This document shows positions 57,151 through 64,000 of a stretch of 64,000 nucleotides of DNA, piece after piece. The DNA is taken from NCBI GenBank assembly GCA_022695795.1, contig MU404107.1:185880-249879 (forward strand), read 5' to 3'. The DNA is from Biscogniauxia marginata. Its lineage: Eukaryota > Ascomycota > Sordariomycetes > Xylariales > Xylariaceae. Below the pieces are notes generated by a model that had not been told where the DNA came from, made no database searches, and saw nothing but the letters and a program-made list of their open reading frames with translations. Made by a program: the position numbers and the translations under genes. Numbering within the stretch: the stretch's first letter is position 1; each line of letters opens with the position of its first letter.

Positions 57151-60015
57151 ATGGGCACTCACGAGGAGGCGCTTCTGAGCCCGAAAGAGCGCTTCCGCCG
57201 CTCTTACGACGCACGAGACTCGTCTGACCTGGACTCCGACGTCGATGCCACTGAATTCCTGCAATCCGACCCCCTCACATCTTCCAAACCCTCCGCCTCC
57301 TTCCAGACTCAGCCTCGCAGTCGATGGCTGCGAAGACCGTGCACCTGCTTCGCCGGCCGCTCGACCAAATGCATTATAACCTGTCTCGGCGTCTTCGCCC
57401 TGGTATGGATAGCGCTCGCCGCCGGTGGCTTCTTCGCATTCAAGAAGTACAAACAAGCTCCGCCGGATGGCCTGTCGCCGCCCTGGTATCCAACACCAAA
57501 AGGAGGCACGGCGAGGAGTTGGGCCGAGAGCTATCGGAAAGCAAGCGAGATGGTGGCCAGGATGACATTGCCCGAGAAGGTGAATGTGACGACAGGCACA
57601 GGTTGGCGCATGGGACCAGCAACCGGCAATACTGGCCCTGCGATTCATGTCGGATTCCCAGCGCTGGCACTGCAGGACGGGCCTCTTGGGATTCGATTTT
57701 CTGATAATGTCACGGCGTTTCCCGCTGGCGTAACCGTTGGCGCGACGTGGAACAAAGACCTGATGTATCAATGGGGAAACGCCCACGGGGTCGAGGCGAG
57801 GATCAAGGGAATCAATGCTATATTGGGCCCATGTATAGGCCCTCTTGGGCGAATGCCAGCGGGTGGGCGAAATTGGGAGGGCTTCGGCGCCGACCCGTAC
57901 CTGCAGGGTGCCGCCGCTGCCCAGTCCATCAAGGGTATCCAGGACGAAGGCGTGATGGCTACCATAAAGCACATGGTTGCCAACGAGCAGGAGCACTTCC
58001 GTCAGCCCTGGGAGTGGGGCTTGCCCAACGCCATCTCTAGCAACGTTGACGATAGGACTATGCACGAGTTATACATGTGGCCGTTTGGTGACGCGGTCAA
58101 GGCCGGTGTGGCGAGCGTGATGTGTAGCTACAACATGATCAACAATTCTTACGCCTGCGGGAATTCCAAACTGCTTAACGGCTTGTTGAGGGACGAGATG
58201 GGATTTCAGGGCTTTGTCATGAGCGACTGGCTCGCGCAGAGAGGAGGCGTCTCGACAGCCCTGGCCGGTCTGGACATGACGATGCCTGGCGATGGGCTCT
58301 TCTGGGAGGATGGAACGTCACTATGGGGGCCCGAGCTGACGAGGTCCATCCTGAACGGGTCGGTGCCACTTGACAGGCTGAACGACATGGTCACCCGCAT
58401 CGTCGCAGCGTGGTACCAGTTGGGTCAAGACGACGAGGACAAGTTTGACCGCAAGGGCCCGAACTTCTCTTCTTGGACAGACGAGGAGAATGGCGTCTTC
58501 GCACCCGGTAGCCCCTCGCCGCAGGAGACCGTCAAGGTCAACAGTTTCGTCAACGCGATGGGTAATCACTCATCGCTTGCGCGGCAGATTGCGGTCGAGG
58601 GAACCGTCCTTCTCAAGAACGAGGAGATGCTGCCCATCAGCCGGAATGGCTCCACTTCATCTGGCAGCAAGCATCAACGTGACGGCCTTGTTCAGGTCGC
58701 CATATTCGGCGAGGATTCCGGGCCCGGAAAAGGGCCAAACTACTGTCCGGATCGCGGCTGTAACCAAGGTACGCTAGCCTCGGGTTGGGGGTCTGGTTCG
58801 GTGGAATTTAAATATCTCGTTCCGCCGGTCGAAGCGCTTGGCGAGGGGTGGGATAATGAGCATGTTAACGTCTCGGCGTACCTGGTGAACGACCCGCCAT
58901 TTGAGAAGCAGCCGGAAATTCTGAAGGACGCTCAAATCTGCGTCGTCTTTGCTAATGCCGACTCTGGCGAAGGTTACAGAGGTTGGGAGGACGTATCCGG
59001 TGACCGCCCGAATCTGTTCCTTCAGAAGGGCACGGATGATCTTATTGTTCGAGTCGCTGAGGGCTGTCATGGCGGCGATGGTGAGGTGCTCGTCGTCATC
59101 CACGCTGTCGGGCCGGTTGTCATGGAGCGATGGATCAAGCTGCCTAACGTCAAGGCCGTACTTTTCGCCAACCTGCCTGGCCAAGAAAGCGGCAATGCCC
59201 TAGCAGATGTCATTTTCGGCGACATCAACCCCAGCGGGAAGCTTCCATGGACGATTGGTAAACGCCTGGATGACTACGGTGAAGGAGCCCATGTCATGTA
59301 TCGGCCCAATGGGGTTGTGCCTCAACAAGACTTTAAGGAGGGCCTGTATATCGACTATAGGCATTTTGACAAGTACAGCGTCGAACCACGCTTCGAGTTC
59401 GGATTCGGTCTAAGCTACACCACTTTTGAGTTCTCCGGATGCGCCATCGAATCCGTCAAGCCCAAGAGCGCCCTCCCTGCTCCAAGACCCGACGACTTCG
59501 CTGTTCCGCCTGAGTACGACCCTACCATACCTGATGAGGAGGAGGTTCGGTTCCCAGAGGGCTTTCGAAAGCTTGAGAAGTACGTTTATCCGTACCTCGA
59601 CTCCGTCGATGAAATCGTCTCTGATCCATACCCATATCCCGAGGGCTACGATATCCAGCAGCCTCTCTCCGGCGCGGGGGGTGATGAAGGTGGCAATCCA
59701 GACCTTTGGGAGACGTATGTCACGGTATCCGTCAATGTTACCAATACGGGCGAAGTGCCGGGCAAGGTTGTAGCCCAGCTGTACTTGAGTTTTCCCGAAA
59801 CAACCACAGTCGACTTCCCAGCCAAGGTGCTACGTGGTTTTGATAAGCTCCTGCTGGACAAGGGGGAAACGAAGTTAGTAACTTTCAACCTGACAAGGAG
59901 AGACCTAAGCTATTGGGATGTGACGTTGCAAAATTGGGCTATGGTTACCGAGGGTCAGTACACTATTATGGTCGGTCAAAGCTCGAGAGATTTGCCCTCT
60001 CTTGGATCATGGTAG
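57151..60015 (+). CDS. GH3 beta-glucosidase, type II membrane protein
   Basis: An intronless gene for 954 residues from the ATG at 57151 (ATCACCATGG context). An in-frame ATG at 57076 would add 25 residues of unremarkable sequence. A hydrophilic N-terminus (1-73, acidic then Arg/Cys-rich) precedes a transmembrane helix at about 74-97 and an extracellular catalytic region. GH3 landmarks are LQDGPLGIRF, WEGFGADPYLQGA, KHMVANEQEHFR and GFVMSDWLAQ with nucleophile Asp359. The second alpha/beta domain carries AVEGTVLLKNEEMLP, and a fibronectin III-like domain lies at the end (VSVNVTNTGEVPGKVVAQLY, in parts). An acidic Pro/Tyr-rich insert lies before the last domain. The layout matches the large membrane-anchored beta-glucosidases of moulds. 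It should release glucose from oligosaccharides at the cell surface. It is isolated between two AT-rich blocks. Confidence 0.93.
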   Translation: MGTHEEALLSPKERFRRSYDARDSSDLDSDVDATEFLQSDPLTSSKPSASFQTQPRSRWLRRPCTCFAGRSTKCIITCLGVFALVWIALAAGGFFAFKKYKQAPPDGLSPPWYPTPKGGTARSWAESYRKASEMVARMTLPEKVNVTTGTGWRMGPATGNTGPAIHVGFPALALQDGPLGIRFSDNVTAFPAGVTVGATWNKDLMYQWGNAHGVEARIKGINAILGPCIGPLGRMPAGGRNWEGFGADPYLQGAAAAQSIKGIQDEGVMATIKHMVANEQEHFRQPWEWGLPNAISSNVDDRTMHELYMWPFGDAVKAGVASVMCSYNMINNSYACGNSKLLNGLLRDEMGFQGFVMSDWLAQRGGVSTALAGLDMTMPGDGLFWEDGTSLWGPELTRSILNGSVPLDRLNDMVTRIVAAWYQLGQDDEDKFDRKGPNFSSWTDEENGVFAPGSPSPQETVKVNSFVNAMGNHSSLARQIAVEGTVLLKNEEMLPISRNGSTSSGSKHQRDGLVQVAIFGEDSGPGKGPNYCPDRGCNQGTLASGWGSGSVEFKYLVPPVEALGEGWDNEHVNVSAYLVNDPPFEKQPEILKDAQICVVFANADSGEGYRGWEDVSGDRPNLFLQKGTDDLIVRVAEGCHGGDGEVLVVIHAVGPVVMERWIKLPNVKAVLFANLPGQESGNALADVIFGDINPSGKLPWTIGKRLDDYGEGAHVMYRPNGVVPQQDFKEGLYIDYRHFDKYSVEPRFEFGFGLSYTTFEFSGCAIESVKPKSALPAPRPDDFAVPPEYDPTIPDEEEVRFPEGFRKLEKYVYPYLDSVDEIVSDPYPYPEGYDIQQPLSGAGGDEGGNPDLWETYVTVSVNVTNTGEVPGKVVAQLYLSFPETTTVDFPAKVLRGFDKLLLDKGETKLVTFNLTRRDLSYWDVTLQNWAMVTEGQYTIMVGQSSRDLPSLGSW

Positions 60016-60440
60016 AACTAGTCGAGATTACAGGGTTACAATATAAACCAGGTTGTCAAACCCCATCGTCTATATTAAATAGAAGAACGAGCATAGACAG
60101 AAAACTATGAAGAATCAACAAAGTGTCTTTCAGTTGATGTAGACAAGCACATAAGATGCAAAAGAGTTAAAACTTATCTCTTACATCACCGTGGTATGAT
60201 TATATATGTGTAGGTGCTCTCTCTCAAAACAGCTATTTACGCACGTTGTGTCTGGGGTTGATGAGTTGGGTTGCTAGCCGGCGCCCTTGCAAAAGTAATC
60301 ATGTTTGGTCTTAGTCTCGTGTGGAGATCATAGCACGATTGTTTTTGTTATTATTGTTATTATATTGTTTAATGTCTAAGCGAGAGGGGCGTGAGCCCTC
60401 CTAGAAATGTAAGACGTAATAAGTTATAAATGTATTTATA
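60016..60440. other. 3' flank of the GH3 gene
   Basis: Genic-composition spacer of about 400 bp with no gene or clear repeat, ending at the TA (60439-60440) that borders the next element A copy. Confidence 0.45.
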
Positions 60441-62741
60441 ACGTGTCTCACAAGCGAGTAAGCCACATAAGCGAGTAAACTAGTTTTTGTAATTTTCGTA
60501 GTTTTAATTATTAAAAAAATATTTACGCGGCATTAAAATTAATTAATAATTATTACTATTCGAATTGTTTTTTTTAGTTTTACATTTTAAAAACTAAATA
60601 CCTTTTTTATATTAAATATTTAGTTTTTTAACGTATAATTTAAGTTAATTAATTTATTATATTTTTTAAGTTAAACCCCTTTAAAATTAAAATAAAAAAT
60701 TAATTATAACTCTTTAAAATTTAAATTATTAAATACCTTTTTATTTACTATATAAATATTATTAATTATATTTTTATTTGTTATATTATTAAACGTATTT
60801 TTATTCGTTATATAAATACGCGTATTATAATTAATTTAATTATATATATTATATTGTTTTTATTTAGTTATTACTCTTTTTTAAGGCCTTTTCCCCCTTA
60901 TTATTAATTATAATATTATCTTTTTTTATATTAAATGTTTTTTATTTATAATTATTTATTTTTAATTATATGTTGCTTATTAAAAATAAATATTTATAAT
61001 ATTTATAAAAAAACTTTTTAACTTTATTTATAATAAAATTAAATTATAATAACACTTTATAAATTATTATAAATGTTTTAACTTTTTAAAACACTTAATT
61101 TATATTAAGATTAAAAAAGAATATATACGCTTTTTATATAAAAAAAACTAATTTAATTACGCAAAATTTAATTTATATATTTAAAATAATTATTATAATA
61201 ATAAATATTTTTATAAAATTAATTAAAACGTTTTTTATAATGTAATAATAATAACATTTTATTAAGTTTTTTAAAGAATTATTATATTTTTTTAAAATAT
61301 TAAAATATATAAAATTAAAAAATTATAACTAATATAATAAATACTTAAATATATAAAATATAATAATATTAAGTTTTTTTTTAATATTTTTGAATTTTAT
61401 AAAATAATAATTTTTATAATTATTTAAAATTAATAAACATTTAAAACCTCGTATTTAATTTTTAATATAAAAATCGAAATACTTTATAAATTTTATATTA
61501 AGTTTAACATACCACATAAGCGAGTAGACGAAACAAGCTCGCGGACGAAATGGTTTTTTATACAAAATCGATTTTTTCGAAAATTTATAACTTTACGCGT
61601 AAAAATCGGAAAAACTCTGACCTTTTTTTCTAGTTATATAACTATATAGTTTAATTAAAATAAAATTCAAAAAAATAAAAAGTGAAATATATAAAGAAAT
61701 ACGTAAAAAGGTCCGTGCGTTTTATTATAATTTTAGTTTTTACGCGTTTTCTTTTCGTGTTTTTTAATATTAATTTTTTTGAATTTTATTTTAATTAAAC
61801 TATATTGTTATATAACTAGAAAAAAAGGTTTGAGATTTTTCCGATTTTTATGTGTAAAGTTATGAATTTTCGAAAAAGTCGATTTTATATAAGAAACCAT
61901 TTCGTTTGTGAGCTTGTTTCGTTTACTCGTTTATATAGTACGTTATTTATTATTTAATTATTATTTAACATTTTAATTTTACTTTTTAATAATAATAAAT
62001 TATCGCGATATTATAAAATTATATATATATATTTTTTTTAATTTTTATATTTCGTAATTATTTTATATATTAATTTAAACTATTTTCGATATATATTTAA
62101 ATCTTTATATAAAGCTTTTTAATAATCGATTTGTTTATTTAAACGTGTTTATAATAATATTTATCGTTATATAAAATTAAAAGTTTAGTTTTTTTTAACT
62201 TATTTCACGTTATATTTATATAATAAAAGGTTTATTATTATAATAATATAACTTAAATAAAAAGGAAATAATTAATTACTTAAATTAATAATATATTAAA
62301 TAATTATTATTTTTTCGTAAAATATAAGTTTTTAAGTATTTAGTTTTATAATTAATTATATAAATATATCGTTATTTTATTTTTATAATATTATACGAGA
62401 AATATTATAAAGTATTATTAACTTATAATAATTTATTCTCGAATAATGTTGTTTATATTTAATTATATAAATTATTCGAGTTTTTATTAATATTATTAAG
62501 TTTTAAAATAAATAAATAAATATATTATTTATAAATTAATTAATTTAAATTACGTATTAAAAAACTAAATATTTAATATAAAAAAAGTATTTAATTTTTA
62601 ATACGTAAAAAAAAACAATTTAAATAATAATAATTATTAATTAATTTTAATATCACGTAAATATTTTTTAATAGTTAAAACTATAAAAGTTATAAAAACT
62701 AACTTATTTATTTATATAACTTACTCGCTTATAAGACACGT
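60441..62741. mobile_element. TIR element A (subfamily A2), hosting foldback element B
   Basis: The left end reads ACGTGTCTCACAAGCGAG and the right end, reversed, ACGTGTCTTATAAGCGAG. TA flanks both (60439-60440 and 62742-62743). Inverted similarity continues through CTAGTTTTT and TTAATTATTAAAAAA blocks. Total length is 2,301 bp, of which 437 bp is the element B inserted at 61507-61943. No coding frame. Confidence 0.7.
61507..61943. mobile_element. Foldback element B, copy 2 (437 bp, TA duplication)
   Basis: Inserted inside element A. The left end reads ACATACCACATAAGCGAG; the right end, reversed, ACGTACTATATAAACGAG. TA lies on both sides (61505-61506 and 61944-61945), and the related sequence at 55400-55430 shows the site with a single TA. 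The arms contain GCGTAAAAATCGG and its mirror. No coding capacity. Confidence 0.7.
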
Positions 62742-63245
62742 TATATATAAACAAATTTTAGTTTTAATTAATTAAAAATTAAAAGGTGTGATAAGTCGGT
62801 TTATAGTTTTTTTAAATTAAATTAGTTTTTCCCTTGCATTTTACATTTCGTAGTTTTTTTTAATTAAATATATTAAAACCCATTTTTCGTGTATATAATT
62901 TATAAGAATTTAATATGTCGTAAATTATATAAAGGCTAATTATTAAAAAGGTAATTAATATTCGTTTTTATTATATATAATTATTTGTTTCGTTTTTAAT
63001 AATGTTTATAAAAAACTTTAATCGATTAAATATCTTTATATAAATTATATATAATAATAAACATTTAATTAATTTATTAAATAAAAAGCAAATTAATATA
63101 TAAATATTTATTTATATAATTAAAATTTTAATAAGTATTAAAATATTTAAATAATATTGAAAACTTATTTTTATTTAATTATTTTCGTATAATTAATAAT
63201 AATAATATTTTAAAGCTTATAAGTAATAACTTTAATTTTAATTTA
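62742..63245. other. AT-rich DNA between elements
   Basis: About 500 bp of AT-rich, RIP-like sequence with no open frame and no repeat I could match elsewhere in the window. Confidence 0.35.
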
Positions 63246-63679
63246 ATATATTATATAAATAATTAAACGAAATAAACTTGTAAATAAAATGGTTTTTTAT
63301 ATAAAATTAATATTTTCAAAAATCTATAATTTTATATATAAAAGTCGGAAAAATCTCGGACCTTGTTTTCTAATTATATAATTATATAGTTTAAATAAAA
63401 ATAAAATCGCAAAAATAAAAGTTAAATATATGAAAAAATACGTAAAAAGGTTTATATATTTTATTATAATTTTAATTTTTACGTGTTTTTTTCTCGTCTT
63501 TTTTAATATTAAATTTTTTCATTTTACCTTTATTTAAATTATATAACTATATAATTAAAAAAAGTGCGAGATTTTTTTAACCTTTATATATAAAGTTATA
63601 AATTTTTGAAAAAGTCGATTTTATATAAAAACCTATTTTATTTGTAAGTTTATTTCGTTTATTTATTTATATAATATAT
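63246..63679. mobile_element. Foldback element B, copy 3 (434 bp)
   Basis: The same layout as the copies at 21979 and 61507: terminal TATTATATAA, GAAATAAACTTG and AAAATGGTTTTTTAT blocks, an AAAGTCGGAAAAATCTCGG block in the left arm and the mirror image in the right arm. TA flanks both ends. More heavily mutated to A/T than the other two. Confidence 0.6.
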
Positions 63680-63887
63680 TATTTCTTTTTAAAAATTAAA
63701 CGAAGTTATTTAAAGTTATTATTAATTTAATAATAACGGTTTTTTAAATTTTAATTTCTCGTTTAAATTTATTATATTATTTATTAATTATATTTTATAA
63801 AAAGAATTTTATATTAAAAATGTTTTTAATATTTTTCAATTATAACTAGTTTTAAAAGTAATTTAATATTTTATAATTTAGTTTTTT

Positions 63888-64000
63888 ATTATTATTAAAA
63901 GTTAATTATTATTAAAAGTTAATTATTATTAAAAGTTAATTATTATTAAAAGTTAATTATTATTAAAAGTTAATTATTATTAAAAGTTAATTATTATTAA
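63888..64000 (+). repeat. 17 bp minisatellite at window end
   Basis: Six to seven perfect copies of AAAAGTTAATTATTATT running off the window edge. The lack of divergence in an otherwise decayed AT block suggests recent expansion. Confidence 0.8.

Noticed and set aside
57025..58065. Long open frame antisense to the GH3 gene
   Set aside because: It mirrors GC-rich codons of the GH3 gene and shows no domain or splice logic.

Overview
The window looks like a chromosome segment of a filamentous ascomycete (Pezizomycotina). Genes carry short introns of about 50-130 bp with GT-AG borders, and the encoded enzymes are typical of moulds. The sequence alternates sharply between GC-balanced gene islands and very AT-rich blocks. 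Those blocks are full of degraded transposons whose mutations (C to T on either strand, abundant TpA) fit repeat-induced point mutation (RIP). I cannot name the species.

Layout. 1-997: end of an AT-rich inverted-repeat transposon. 2032-3116: short-chain dehydrogenase. 3455-7878: divergent pair encoding mitochondrial 2-methylisocitrate lyase and 2-methylcitrate synthase, two steps of the methylcitrate cycle for propionyl-CoA, sharing an 892 bp promoter. 10024-10958: five-exon secreted DUF4360-type protein. 12850-14230: Crh-type GH16 transglycosylase with a C-terminal membrane anchor. 16523-19426: large membrane GT2 polysaccharide synthase-like protein. 21779-22539: AT island of nested small transposons. 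23825-25424: GH16 glucanase with an N-terminal membrane anchor. 25425-34643: gene-poor stretch with a small AT element, degraded coding remnants, a proline-rich open frame and a cupin pseudogene with two frameshifts. 34644-35674: RNPS1-like SR/RRM splicing protein. 36199-48318: 12 kb nest of transposons. 48533-52798: divergent MFS transporter and GH105 hydrolase. 54249-56323: a complete member of the AT-rich inverted-repeat family. 57151-60015: membrane-anchored GH3 beta-glucosidase. 60441-64000: more inverted-repeat elements and a 17 bp minisatellite.

How the genes fit together. Two divergent pairs suggest functional linkage: lyase with citrate synthase (propionate metabolism), and transporter with GH105 (uptake and cytosolic cleavage of unsaturated rhamnogalacturonan fragments). 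Several other genes (Crh-type GH16, GT2, GH16, GH3) act on cell-wall or extracellular polysaccharides, and three of the hydrolases are membrane-anchored.

The most unusual material is in the AT blocks. A family of TA-flanked inverted-repeat elements (about 1.8-2.4 kb when empty) and a roughly 435 bp foldback element share the same terminal 35-40 bp. A Ty3/Gypsy retrotransposon and a Fot1/pogo-type transposon sit inside one copy of the longer element, and the intact empty sites can be read from the sister copy at 54249-56323. All exon boundaries were inferred by eye from splice consensus, frame and family similarity.
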